A DNA stretch of 64,000 nucleotides from a virus. Where the stretch lies: the IMG/VR virus record IMGVR_UViG_3300020477_001008, positions 62,001-126,000 of that record; one strand, 5' to 3'. Position numbers and translations under genes: made by a program. The notes beneath the pieces were generated by a model, which was not told where the DNA came from, did not search any database, and saw only the letters and a program-made list of their open reading frames with translations. Shown in pieces: positions 19,867 to 28,120 of the stretch (position 1 is the first letter of the stretch; every line of letters begins with the position of its first letter).

Positions 19867-20157
19867 TTATTGTATTAAACTTGCTACAGATGATTTTTGT
19901 GGAATTCTTATAACTTTTCCAGCACGAAAATCATTTATAGGATCTTGTATCAAGTTCATATTCCTTTTTGTAAATATCCACCACAATCTTGTACTGCCGT
20001 ATATTGCATTTGCTAATAAATCTGGTCTTCGATCGTATTTGTTTTCAATTGTATAGTACTCATCATTTTCAGATGCAGGTATATTAGGTAAACTTAAAAG
20101 ATCCCTGTAGTCACCAACTAGTGGTGTTCTAAAATATGGTGAACTTTTTCCAGCCAT
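19867..20157 (-). CDS. 53: Baseplate wedge protein gp53
   Basis: A 96-aa protein with the gp53 core, a LysM-like fold: DRRPDLLANAIYGSTRLWWIF then NDFRAGKVIRIP. T4 gp53 is 196 aa, so this is a compact version keeping the core. gp53 joins neighbouring baseplate wedges. Its ATG overlaps the last base of the upstream gene and its stop is 1 nt before the 970-aa gene. Confidence 0.85.
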   Translation of the reverse strand: MAGKSSPYFRTPLVGDYRDLLSLPNIPASENDEYYTIENKYDRRPDLLANAIYGSTRLWWIFTKRNMNLIQDPINDFRAGKVIRIPQKSSVASLIQ

Positions 20158-20924
20158 TAAATTATTCCTTCATCTGTATCGTTAATATATTGTCCGCTTT
20201 TAAATTTTTCCAAATTAAATTCGTCACGCATTTTACTAGGAGTAGGTGCATAAACTAATTCCATAAACATCGCCAATACTGCTGGAACATAACTTTGTCC
20301 AATTTGAGCTTCTAAATTAGCGGCAGGTGTTGAATCTACATTTGGAGACGTCCCTGCAAATCCATCATTAGCATCAGCTTCTTTACTAGTGTACATTCCG
20401 TACCCAGTTTCTGAATCTATTTGATTATCTGGTTCAGCTTCACAGCTGATATAATCTACATCTTGGTCTAAACCAAAACTTACGTTTCTAATAAGCATAG
20501 GAACTCTGTCATACATATAAGGACCATAAGCACTAAACAATAATGTTGGTGGATTAATACCTCTTAAATCCCCATTTTGTCTACCATAATAGTTCATTGT
20601 AACTGCTCTTAAAAAATGTAGAACAGCTAACATATATCTTGCCTCTGCTTGGTTTTGTGCTGTAAACGTTGCTGTTACTGATAACATTGGTGAATTTCTT
20701 TTACTAAATGCAAAGTAATCAAAGTTAGTTTGTGGTAATGAATATTGCGAATATTCAACTGATGTATGAGTTACTTGAATTGCCGGTGTATACGGCATTA
20801 TCATACCATTAGTAGTCCACAAAGGAGCAATAACATTAGTGAACGGATTCTTTGGACCATATATACGGTCTTTCGCTCCGGGCTTTGCTTGTATACGTGC
20901 TCTGAAATCTTTTCTTACTGTCAT
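20157..20924 (-). CDS. Baseplate tail-tube cap/initiator (gp48/gp54-like)
   Basis: A 255-aa protein resembling the gp48/gp54 family, which caps the hub and starts tail-tube polymerisation. The telling part is SVTATFTAQNQAEARYMLAV followed by LHFLRAVTMNYYG and later PMLIRNVSFGLDQDVDY. I cannot separate gp48 from gp54 by eye. It heads the operon to gp53, the 970-aa protein and gp5, and its ATG is only 5 nt from a perfect late promoter, so the message is probably leaderless. Confidence 0.8.
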   Translation of the reverse strand: MTVRKDFRARIQAKPGAKDRIYGPKNPFTNVIAPLWTTNGMIMPYTPAIQVTHTSVEYSQYSLPQTNFDYFAFSKRNSPMLSVTATFTAQNQAEARYMLAVLHFLRAVTMNYYGRQNGDLRGINPPTLLFSAYGPYMYDRVPMLIRNVSFGLDQDVDYISCEAEPDNQIDSETGYGMYTSKEADANDGFAGTSPNVDSTPAANLEAQIGQSYVPAVLAMFMELVYAPTPSKMRDEFNLEKFKSGQYINDTDEGII

Positions 20925-20929
20925 ATTAA

Positions 20930-20937
20930 TATTTATA
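20930..20937 (-). promoter_or_regulatory. T4-type late promoter, 5 nt from ATG
   Basis: The minus strand reads TATAAATA, then 5 nt, then the ATG of the gp48/54-like gene. With a late start site normally 5-7 nt past the element, transcription would begin at or next to the AUG. Confidence 0.85.
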
Positions 20938-20972
20938 GTGATAATTATATATAGTTTTATTTAATAAAGAGG

Positions 20973-21003
20973 TTGACCATTTTGCCAAAAATCCGTATAT
21001 AAT
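20973..21003 (+). promoter_or_regulatory. Sigma70-like promoter for gp55
   Basis: TTGACC (20973-20978) with TATATA after 17 nt (20996-21001) overlapping TATAAT (20998-21003). The -35 block TTGACCAT is the same as at 11851 and on the minus strand at 41404. Confidence 0.65.
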
Positions 21004-21008
21004 ATTAT

Positions 21009-21878
21009 ATGAAGCGAGTAAATTATCTAAATAATAAAGACATATTAAAAGAAATCCATAAAAGCAAAGGAAGTTACTGCTATTATGTAGATCCAAAGTA
21101 CTCAGCTTACGACTTTATTTTAGTTGATCCTATAGAAAAAATGAATAAAACCAAGCTTTTACAAGCTAGAAGAAACAGGGCAGATAGGCTTACTAAATTA
21201 AAAGCAGAAGAGCTTGGTTTATCTCGAGGAAAAGTATCAGAAGTACAAGTTAAGTTAAAAGAAGTATTACCCGAAGACGTTGTTGTTAGAGCTTACACTT
21301 ACGATCATATTCCAGATGAACCTGATAGAAAAGCTAAACCAAAAACAGTAGCAGATACCAAAGTAAAATTAAATTTTATTCCTTTTAAACATTATATTTT
21401 AAAAGATGATGTATGGACTGAAGTAGGAAGAAGTCATTGGGTTAATGGATTAGAGAATGGTCATTTTAGTTTAGAACACGGAAAAATGACAAACAAGTTA
21501 GCATTGATGTTTATGAAACTTTGTGAAAGATATGGATCAAGAGGTAACTGGCGTGGTTATACCTATAATGATGAAATGAGATCACAAGCTCTTTTACAAT
21601 TAAGTCAAATTGGATTACAGTTTGATGAATCAAAATCAGAAAATCCATTTGCATATTATACAGCGGCAATTACCAATTCCTTTACAAGAATTTTAAATGT
21701 GGAAAAGAAACATCAATCATTAAGAGATGATATTTTACAAGCTCACGGACAAACACCTTCCTTTACTAGACAAATGGAAAATGAATCAAAAGCAATGGGC
21801 GAAGAACCTATGATTCCACCAGCCATAAAACGTGGTTGGGGCGCCAAGAAATTTGTTGACAAAAAAGCAAAAAAGTAA
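21009..21878 (+). CDS. 55: Late-promoter sigma factor gp55
   Basis: A 289-aa protein whose C-terminal half matches T4 gp55, the sigma factor that directs RNA polymerase to late promoters: FDESKSENPFAYYTAAITNSF, then RILNVEKKHQSLRDDILQ and PSFTRQMENE. T4 gp55 is 185 aa; here about 100 extra N-terminal residues are Lys-rich (KLLQARRNRADRLTKLKAEE). The many nATAAATA elements in this window fit its role. The ATG lies just after the -10 of its promoter, so the leader is very short. It is followed by gp47. Confidence 0.9.
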   Translation: MKRVNYLNNKDILKEIHKSKGSYCYYVDPKYSAYDFILVDPIEKMNKTKLLQARRNRADRLTKLKAEELGLSRGKVSEVQVKLKEVLPEDVVVRAYTYDHIPDEPDRKAKPKTVADTKVKLNFIPFKHYILKDDVWTEVGRSHWVNGLENGHFSLEHGKMTNKLALMFMKLCERYGSRGNWRGYTYNDEMRSQALLQLSQIGLQFDESKSENPFAYYTAAITNSFTRILNVEKKHQSLRDDILQAHGQTPSFTRQMENESKAMGEEPMIPPAIKRGWGAKKFVDKKAKK

Positions 21879-21909
21879 TACAATTACTAATTGTTTGAGA
21901 TAGTAATTT

Positions 21910-22914
21910 ATGTTTAAAAAAGCGGCCTGTTTTACGGATATTCACTTTGGCTTAAAGAATAATAGTCGTCAGCATAATAACGACTGTGAAAACTTTACCA
22001 AATGGTTTATAGAAGAAGCGAAAAAGTTTGGAGCAGAAACTTGCATCTTCTTAGGAGATTGGCATCACCACAGATCCTCAATCAACATTAGTACACTCAA
22101 TTATTCTATCTCAAATCTCAAACGTCTGAGTGATAATTTTGAGCAAGTATATTTTATCGTAGGAAATCACGATTTATTTTATCGTGATAAACGTGAAATA
22201 TCTTCTGTGGTGTTTGCCAATGAAATTCCAAAAATAAAAGTAGTAAACGAAATCCTAGTAAAGGATGATGTTGCTATTGTACCTTGGTTAATTGGAAACG
22301 AATGGAAAAAGATACAAAAAATAAAAGCCAAGTATATGTTTGGACACTTTGAATTGCCAAACTTTAAAATGAATGCAATGGTAGAGATGCCTGATCACGG
22401 AGAAATACAAGCCAGTCACTTTGGCAATATTGAAAAAGTGTTCACTGGACATTTTCATAAAAGACAGCATCAAGGAAACATAAGCTACATTGGAAATCCA
22501 TTTGCACACAATTATTCAGATGCGTGGGACAATGATAGAGGTTGTATGTTTTTGGAATGGGATAAAGAACCACAATATAAAATATGGGCAGATGGACCCA
22601 AGTATAGAATTTTACCATTAAGCAAATTGCTAGAAGCACCAGATGATTATTTAGAAGCTGAATGTAATGTAAGAGTTAAAATTGATATGGACATTAGCTA
22701 CGAAGAAGCTAACTTTATTAAAGAAAACTTTCAGAACACATATCAGTTAAGAGAAATAAGTTTATTGCCTTATAAAGAAATAGAAGAAGAAATGGAGTTC
22801 CAAGGAGAAATATCATTTAAATCAGTTGATGAAATTGTGTTGGATCAATTAGCTAAAGTTGAAAGTGATACTTTTGACAATAGTGTTTTAATAGAGATTT
22901 ATAATAGATTATGA
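21910..22914 (+). CDS. 47: Recombination endonuclease subunit gp47 (Mre11/SbcD-like)
   Basis: A 334-aa calcineurin-like phosphoesterase with the metal-binding motifs in order: FTDIHFG (near residue 10), FLGDWHHH (about 50), VGNHD (about 88) and TGHFHKRQ (about 180). With gp46 it forms the nuclease that resects DNA ends for recombination-dependent replication and host DNA breakdown. Its stop overlaps the gp46 start (ATGA), so the two subunits are translationally coupled. Confidence 0.95.
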   Translation: MFKKAACFTDIHFGLKNNSRQHNNDCENFTKWFIEEAKKFGAETCIFLGDWHHHRSSINISTLNYSISNLKRLSDNFEQVYFIVGNHDLFYRDKREISSVVFANEIPKIKVVNEILVKDDVAIVPWLIGNEWKKIQKIKAKYMFGHFELPNFKMNAMVEMPDHGEIQASHFGNIEKVFTGHFHKRQHQGNISYIGNPFAHNYSDAWDNDRGCMFLEWDKEPQYKIWADGPKYRILPLSKLLEAPDDYLEAECNVRVKIDMDISYEEANFIKENFQNTYQLREISLLPYKEIEEEMEFQGEISFKSVDEIVLDQLAKVESDTFDNSVLIEIYNRL

Positions 22915-24692
22915 TAAAGTTAAAAAGCTTAACAATTAAAAACTTTATGAGTGTGGGTGCCGCTACGCAGGTAGTAAAACTAGATCAACCTGGACTAACT
23001 CTAGTGTTAGGGAATAACTTAGATTTAGGTGGCGAAGGCTCACGAAATGGTACTGGTAAAACTACTATAATAAATGCATTAAGTTTTGTACTGTTTGGAG
23101 ATGCAATAACAAACATCAAACGTGATAATTTAATTAATAAAACCAATCAAAAAAATATGTTTGTGTCGTGTGAGTTTGAAGTAAACGGACACAGCTATAG
23201 AGTAGAACGTGGTCGTAAGCCAAATCACTTTAAGTTCATATGCGATGACCAAGTGGTTAACGAAAAGGATACCGACGAAGCACAAGGCGAAAACAGATTA
23301 ACACAAGACGAAATCAATCGTATATTTGGTATGAGCCACGGCTTGTTTAAACATCTAGTTGCACTTAACACTTATAATATGCCGTTCTTGGGTATGAAGC
23401 CCACAGAACAACGAGAGCTTATTGAAGAGCTATTGGGTATAACACAATTAAGTGATAAAGCAGATAGGCTAAAAGAACAAGTACGTTTAACTAAAGCGGA
23501 TATTACTAACGAAGAAGCTAGAATAGATGCTGTTAAGAAAAGCAACGAACGTATAGAAGAAACTATTAGAAAGTTTAAGATTAAAAGTACAGCTTGGCAA
23601 GAAGACAAAGAAAAACAAATAAAGCAGTTGGATCAAGCAATTACTGAATTAAAACAAACAGACATAGATAAAGAACTAGAACAGCACAAAGCACTAGCAC
23701 AATGGAAAGAGAAGTCACAAGAGCTTACTACACTTAACAAACAGCTAGATTATGATGTACGTGAAGAACAATCATTGGAAACGACCCTTGAGAATTTGAG
23801 GGAAGAGTTGAAGAGCCTTGAGGAGGAAGTATGCCCTACGTGTAAACAGAACTTGCACGACGTCAAGGACCACGAAAAAATCGCCGCAAATACAAAAAAT
23901 AATATAACGCATACAGAAGAAAAACACATACACATACAAAAAAATATGACACATACAAAAAATCGCATACACACACTCGGCGATATTGGACCTAAACCTG
24001 AAACATTTTATCAAGATATAGACAAAGCATATGGGCATAAACAGAATTTAAGTTCTTTACAACAAGATTATGATAGACTTAAAGCAGAAGAAAATCCGCA
24101 CACGGAACAAATTGAAACTTTACAGAGTAAAAATATTGAAGAATTAGATTATACTATGATGAATAATTTAACTAAACTTAAAGAACACCAAGAGTTTTTA
24201 TATAGACTATTAACAAGTAAAGATTCATTTATTAGAAAGAAAATTATAGATCAAAATTTAAACTACTTAAATTCAAGACTTAATGGATACCTTACAGATT
24301 TAGGTTTACCACACGAAGTTATTTTCCAGAGTGATTTAGGTGTAGAAATTACAGAGCTAGGAAGAGAGTTAGATTTTGATAATTTAAGTAGAGGTGAAAG
24401 AAACAGATTAATATTAGGATTAAGTTGGGCGTTTAGAGATATATACGAGTCTACTAACGCACCTATTAACTTATTGTTTATAGATGAATTAATAGATAGT
24501 GGTATGGATACTCAAGGTGTTGAGTCTTCAATGGCTATATTGAAAAAACTAACACGAGAAAGACAGAAAAATGTATTCTTAATTTCTCACAAAGATGAAT
24601 TAACTGGCAGAGTTAATTCTATAATGAATGTAGTAAAAGAGAATGGATTTACTTCGTTTGGCGAGGACTTTGAGGTTGTTTCTATACACTAA
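22911..24692 (+). CDS. 46: Recombination endonuclease subunit gp46 (Rad50/SbcC-like)
   Basis: A 593-aa SMC-like ATPase. Walker A is GSRNGTGKTT (residues about 43-52), a coiled coil spans the middle, a zinc hook CPTC sits near residue 308, the signature is LSRGERNRL and Walker B is LLFIDELID near the C-terminus. The coiled coil is short, as usual for T4-like gp46 (560 aa in T4). It works with gp47 in DNA end resection. Confidence 0.95.
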   Translation: MIKLKSLTIKNFMSVGAATQVVKLDQPGLTLVLGNNLDLGGEGSRNGTGKTTIINALSFVLFGDAITNIKRDNLINKTNQKNMFVSCEFEVNGHSYRVERGRKPNHFKFICDDQVVNEKDTDEAQGENRLTQDEINRIFGMSHGLFKHLVALNTYNMPFLGMKPTEQRELIEELLGITQLSDKADRLKEQVRLTKADITNEEARIDAVKKSNERIEETIRKFKIKSTAWQEDKEKQIKQLDQAITELKQTDIDKELEQHKALAQWKEKSQELTTLNKQLDYDVREEQSLETTLENLREELKSLEEEVCPTCKQNLHDVKDHEKIAANTKNNITHTEEKHIHIQKNMTHTKNRIHTLGDIGPKPETFYQDIDKAYGHKQNLSSLQQDYDRLKAEENPHTEQIETLQSKNIEELDYTMMNNLTKLKEHQEFLYRLLTSKDSFIRKKIIDQNLNYLNSRLNGYLTDLGLPHEVIFQSDLGVEITELGRELDFDNLSRGERNRLILGLSWAFRDIYESTNAPINLLFIDELIDSGMDTQGVESSMAILKKLTRERQKNVFLISHKDELTGRVNSIMNVVKENGFTSFGEDFEVVSIH

Positions 24693-24696
24693 TCAC

Positions 24697-24773
24697 AGGC
24701 GATTAGCTCAGTTGGTTAGAGCATTCCGTTGATAACGGAAAGGTCGTAAGTTCGAGTCTTACATCGCCTACCA
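24697..24773 (+). tRNA. tRNA-Ile (GAU anticodon)
   Basis: A complete cloverleaf: acceptor AGGCGAT pairs with ATCGCCT, D-arm GCTC/GAGC, anticodon stem TTCCG/CGGAA with loop TTGATAA (anticodon GAT), T-arm GTAAG/CTTAC with loop TTCGAGT, discriminator A and an encoded CCA. It lies 4 nt after gp46. It is the only tRNA I found in the window and would read AUC/AUU codons. Confidence 0.97.
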
Positions 24774-24776
24774 TCT

Positions 24777-24784
24777 CATAAATA
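24777..24784 (+). promoter_or_regulatory. Late-type promoter element CATAAATA
   Basis: CATAAATA fits nATAAATA and lies 27 nt before the ATG at 24812, just after the tRNA. Confidence 0.55.
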
Positions 24785-24811
24785 CTATAAAAATTGAGGA
24801 TAATATATAGT

Positions 24812-25624
24812 ATGTTAATTAGAAAAAAATATCAATTACCTACAATGTGGAAATTCAACAAGAAGTTTGACATTAAAAAACTTCAAGAAGAAGCTTTAAA
24901 ACTAGGTAACAGCTACGGTGACGTAATGGAAACTAACAAAGCATTATGTTCAAATAATCACGAATTAGTTATGAGTGTTTACAAACACTTTAAACAAATT
25001 AATTTAACTGAATTTGATCCTACTGCTCCTGCACCAACTGTTGAAAGTTGTGAAGCACTTGGTAAAACTGCTGGTACAGGTGATGAGTCAATTGGTAGAA
25101 TTGCAAAGTATAAATTGAAATCAAGACGTGGTGAATCTTTAGATCCAGCACTTAATGAACACAATTATAATACTCCAACAGAGCAATATAAAGGAACTTA
25201 CTTTCAAGAAGTTGTAAATTCATTTAATGCTGATGCTATTAGAGTTAGACTTGTTAGATTAGATCCAGGTAAAACACTTACACCACATATTGATTATGAT
25301 CCAACTTATGCAGTAAGAGTTATTGTTCCTATCTTTGCAGAGAAAGAAGCAACAAATTATTTTTGGCGTAAAGGTAAAGAAGAAGCATATCATTTAGAAC
25401 CAGATGGGTCAGCATACTTTTTAAATATTGGTTTCACTCATACTGTAGTTAATTCAGGTAGCACACCTAGAATTAGTTTAATGTTTAGTTTAAAAAATCA
25501 ATCAGACTTGCAAGAAATCCCAGATGCTGATTGGAATGAAAATAATAATATGGGTGAGCTACGTATTAATAATAATTATAAAACACAAAAGGCACTAGCA
25601 GATGCCCAACAATTGGCAGTTTAA
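24812..25624 (+). CDS. Aspartyl/asparaginyl beta-hydroxylase-like 2OG-Fe(II) oxygenase
   Basis: A 270-aa protein with the iron facial triad in a cupin-like core: LTPHIDYDPTYAVRVIVPIF supplies His-x-Asp and GFTHTVVNSGSTPRISLMFS supplies the distal His and the 2-oxoglutarate-binding Arg. Start: the ATG at 24812 is used; an upstream in-frame TTG exists but has no better signal. Substrate unknown. It overlaps the following SET-domain gene by 23 nt, so the two are coupled. Confidence 0.8.
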   Translation: MLIRKKYQLPTMWKFNKKFDIKKLQEEALKLGNSYGDVMETNKALCSNNHELVMSVYKHFKQINLTEFDPTAPAPTVESCEALGKTAGTGDESIGRIAKYKLKSRRGESLDPALNEHNYNTPTEQYKGTYFQEVVNSFNADAIRVRLVRLDPGKTLTPHIDYDPTYAVRVIVPIFAEKEATNYFWRKGKEEAYHLEPDGSAYFLNIGFTHTVVNSGSTPRISLMFSLKNQSDLQEIPDADWNENNNMGELRINNNYKTQKALADAQQLAV

Positions 25625-25949
25625 AACTGAAATAAAAGAATCTGAAATACACGGCCACGGCAGGTTTGCTATGGAAGATATTCCTAAAGGGAAAACAGTT
25701 GTAACATTAGAAGGTCCTGCTTTACCAAAAGAACAAGCACCAAGAAAAATGCCAGTAAGTGATACACACAATATGAATTGCGAGGATACATTTGTTAATC
25801 ACAATGATGATGCCAACCTTACATTAGTAGATACTAAAATTACTATAACTGTTGAAAAAACATTTGTGTCTACAAAGAAGATTAAAAAAGGTGCTGAACT
25901 TACAATGAACTACGAAGAATTTGCAAGAGGCAAAAAGTTTTTATTCTAA
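25602..25949 (+). CDS. Minimal SET-domain protein (putative protein lysine methyltransferase)
   Basis: A 115-aa protein with the core SET elements: IHGHGRFAMEDIPKGKTV near the N-terminus, FVNHNDDANL corresponding to the NHxxxxN motif that binds S-adenosylmethionine, and IKKGAELTMNYEEF corresponding to the ELTxxY catalytic strand. No post-SET cysteine cluster is present and the insert between the halves is very short. If active it would methylate Lys on a host or phage protein. It is translationally coupled to the upstream hydroxylase and its TAATG overlaps the next gene. Confidence 0.75.
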   Translation: MPNNWQFKTEIKESEIHGHGRFAMEDIPKGKTVVTLEGPALPKEQAPRKMPVSDTHNMNCEDTFVNHNDDANLTLVDTKITITVEKTFVSTKKIKKGAELTMNYEEFARGKKFLF

Positions 25950-26059
25950 TGAAAGATCCATTAAGCTATAAAATAAAAAAGTGGATAGAGTGGCTACTAA
26001 TTCAACAAGTTCCAGCAATACTAGTAATATTATTTCTAATTTACTGGCTTATATTTTAG
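25949..26059 (+). CDS. 36-aa single-TM miniprotein
   Basis: An ORF starting MKDPLSYKIKKWIEWLL with a hydrophobic C-terminal half (PAILVILFLIYWLIF). Its ATG shares bases with the stop codon of the SET gene (TAATG), typical of a coupled gene. It converges with the minus-strand gene ending at 26049. Function unknown. Confidence 0.55.
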   Translation: MKDPLSYKIKKWIEWLLIQQVPAILVILFLIYWLIF

Positions 26060-26189
26060 TTTTACTTTCAATAAATTTTGCGTAATATTTCGTCAAAGGA
26101 TTATTTGGCTGATAACCAAATGGCTCTGACTGTGATTTTTTACGTTTTTTTGAAAGTTTTTTACGGGTTCTCTTTTTCTGACTCTGCAT
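26049..26189 (-). CDS. 46-aa very basic small protein
   Basis: A short ORF starting MQSQKKRTRKKLSKKRKK then SEPFGYQPNNPLTKYYAKFIE. It overlaps the end of the oxygenase gene at 26161 by 29 nt in another frame. It would be the last gene of the minus-strand accessory operon. The Lys/Arg run suggests nucleic-acid or membrane association. Whether it is translated is uncertain. Confidence 0.4.
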   Translation of the reverse strand: MQSQKKRTRKKLSKKRKKSQSEPFGYQPNNPLTKYYAKFIESKTKI

Positions 26190-26865
26190 CAAAATTATAT
26201 TTATCTTTCCAGCCCATATTTGCAAAAGGCCAGCCAGTAATTACAGCACGACATCCTGGTTTAGCATTTCTAACAGGGTTAACAAAGTGAGCAGATCCTA
26301 CTCTAAATAATACACAAGAGTTTCTTTTTGGTTTTATTGCTAAAGGTCCTGCAAGGTAAGGTTGTGTTTCTAGTTTTTCTTTAAACTGTTCCCAGTTTCC
26401 TCTTTCTTCTGGGTATGTATCAAAATGATCCATTAACATAATTTCATTAGGAAATACTAGTTCACCACCTTCTTCTGTAGTTAGATAATGTACAAAAACA
26501 AAGTCACCATAAATGTCTCTTCTTTCAGTATGTACGTTGTATATGCTTTGTGGGTTAAAAGTTTTTGTAGTAAATTGTAATACATTTTTAGGATTTATAT
26601 CTTGTATTAGTATTGGCTTATATACTTCTTCGAGAACTTCATTTAGTTTTGTAATGATTTGTACAACAAGTTTACTATTTTCGTGTATATTATATTTGAT
26701 ATGATTATAGTTGTAATAAGATTTACTTATTATATGTGGTTGTTCGTTACCATCTAATTCTTTTGTGTCTGAATTTTCTATATTTTTTAAAACGTCATCA
26801 ATTAATTCTTCTTCAACAAAATTTTCAGTATACCAGACTTCGTTTATGATTCTTTCTTCCCACAT
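26161..26865 (-). CDS. 2OG-Fe(II) oxygenase (prolyl-hydroxylase type), paralogue A
   Basis: A 234-aa protein aligned along its length with the gene at 28120. The core reads YNVHTERRDIYGDFVFVHYL, then GGELVFPN and AHFVNPVRNAKPGCRAVITG, giving a first His with an acidic partner, a distal His and an Arg for 2-oxoglutarate. The first acidic ligand appears to be Glu (HTE) rather than the usual Asp. It follows SufD without a gap in the accessory operon. The substrate is unknown. Confidence 0.78.
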   Translation of the reverse strand: MWEERIINEVWYTENFVEEELIDDVLKNIENSDTKELDGNEQPHIISKSYYNYNHIKYNIHENSKLVVQIITKLNEVLEEVYKPILIQDINPKNVLQFTTKTFNPQSIYNVHTERRDIYGDFVFVHYLTTEEGGELVFPNEIMLMDHFDTYPEERGNWEQFKEKLETQPYLAGPLAIKPKRNSCVLFRVGSAHFVNPVRNAKPGCRAVITGWPFANMGWKDKYNFDAESEKENP

Positions 26866-27444
26866 CTAAATATGTTCCTGTGTTCTTATATGAGCGAATG
26901 CTTCTACTAATACTTCAATGGCTTCATCTTCTGTATATCCTCTGCTTTGCAAATAAAACAAATGATCTTCATCTAATGCTCCTATTGTGCAACCGTGTGT
27001 ACAAATAACATCATCATTGTTAATATCTAATTCTGGTTTTGCAAAAGCATCTGATTCATTATCTAATAAAATGTTTTTGTTTAACATATGACTTTCGCAT
27101 TTTACTACATCTTTTGGTACAGTAATTTTTCCTTCAAAAGAACTTATACCTTTTTTATTAACAAATCTAAAATCTTGATTACATTTTGATTTACTGCCTT
27201 TATGTACAACATTAGTAATTAAATTAGTTTTCTTTTTTGTATTTTTAAAAAAACCATAAAGTTCACAAGAAGAATTTTCGCCTAGCTCAACATTAATTTT
27301 TGTATCGCTATCTGCTTTGCCTTTAGCTTCAAAAAATAAACAAGCTTTTGCGTTTGGTTTTATTTTAAAATTTAAATTATTGATATCAGTTATATTGATT
27401 TTTGTTTCTAATTCTTTATCAATAATATAATTATTTTCTATCAT
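26866..27444 (-). CDS. sufD: SufD/SufB-family Fe-S assembly protein, truncated
   Basis: A 192-aa protein matching the C-terminal core of SufB/SufD: the beta-helix part (KINVELGENSSCELYGFF, SKCNQDFRFVNKKGISSFEG) and the family-defining end KPELDINNDDVICTHGCTIG, then LDEDHLFYLQSRGYTEDEA. Host SufD is over 400 aa, so the N-terminal half is missing. Start: the ATG at 27444 is used (AAGGG upstream); the longer frame starts with TTG. It overlaps the end of SufC by 14 nt. It likely partners SufC in [Fe-S] cluster assembly; no SufB, SufS, SufE or SufA gene is in the window. Confidence 0.85.
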   Translation of the reverse strand: MIENNYIIDKELETKINITDINNLNFKIKPNAKACLFFEAKGKADSDTKINVELGENSSCELYGFFKNTKKKTNLITNVVHKGSKSKCNQDFRFVNKKGISSFEGKITVPKDVVKCESHMLNKNILLDNESDAFAKPELDINNDDVICTHGCTIGALDEDHLFYLQSRGYTEDEAIEVLVEAFAHIRTQEHI

Positions 27445-28120
27445 TATTAAACCCTTGCTCATCTATGGTATCAAGTAATGTTACATCACCAGTTCTGTTT
27501 ATTTTGCCATCTTGCAAAATATGTACATAAGTTGGGTTCAAGCTTCTTAATACAGATGAATTATGACTAATAACAATCCATCCAAACTTATCTTTGTTTT
27601 CAGTAATTAATTCTTTAACAATTTTTAATGCATCTACATCAAGTCCTGTATCGAGTTCATCAAGTATTACAAGTTTAGGATTAATATGTAACAGTTGTAA
27701 TATTTCGTTTTTCTTTTTCTCTCCACCTGATGCACCATCATTAAAATGTCTTTGAGCCCATCCGGATTGTAATTTTAATCTTTCAATGTCACTTAAATAT
27801 TTTTCATATTGTTTAGAAAATTGACTTACTAATTTATAATTTGTTATACCTGGTATACTAGGAGGAGATTGAAAGCTCATAAACAAACCAGAATTTGCTC
27901 TTTCAGTTACATCTAAATCAATTAATTCATTGTTGTTTAGTTTAATTGAACCAGTTGTTGCATATTGTTCTTTACCAACTATTGCATTTGCTAAACTTGA
28001 TTTGCCTGATCCATTAGGTCCTATTAAGGCGTGAAGTTCCCCTTGCTTAACATTTAAGTTAACGCCTTTAATGATTTCGTTATCATCTACTTTTACTTTT
28101 ATATCTTTTAATTCTAACAT
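27431..28120 (-). CDS. sufC: SufC-like ABC ATPase for Fe-S cluster assembly
   Basis: A 229-aa ABC ATPase: Walker A GPNGSGKSS (about residues 35-43), the SufC-typical Q-loop region FMSFQSPPSIPGITN, signature SGGEKKKNEILQLL, Walker B LVILDELDTGLD and switch His in ISHNS. The SIPGxTN and GGEKKKNEI stretches separate SufC from transporter ATPases. Length is near normal (about 250 aa). The ATG at 28120 overlaps the upstream stop (TAATG). SufC binds SufD/SufB and powers the scaffold, so the adjacent SufD supports the assignment. Confidence 0.92.
   Translation of the reverse strand: MLELKDIKVKVDDNEIIKGVNLNVKQGELHALIGPNGSGKSSLANAIVGKEQYATTGSIKLNNNELIDLDVTERANSGLFMSFQSPPSIPGITNYKLVSQFSKQYEKYLSDIERLKLQSGWAQRHFNDGASGGEKKKNEILQLLHINPKLVILDELDTGLDVDALKIVKELITENKDKFGWIVISHNSSVLRSLNPTYVHILQDGKINRTGDVTLLDTIDEQGFNNDRK

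Noticed and set aside
22288-24038. Minus-strand ORFs opposite gp47 and gp46
   Set aside because: They are shadow frames of strongly conserved genes with Cys/Phe-rich unnatural composition.
24697-24773. tRNA-Ile as a prophage attachment site
   Set aside because: No integrase, excisionase or repeated tRNA 3' end was seen, and the gene content is that of a lytic T4-like phage.
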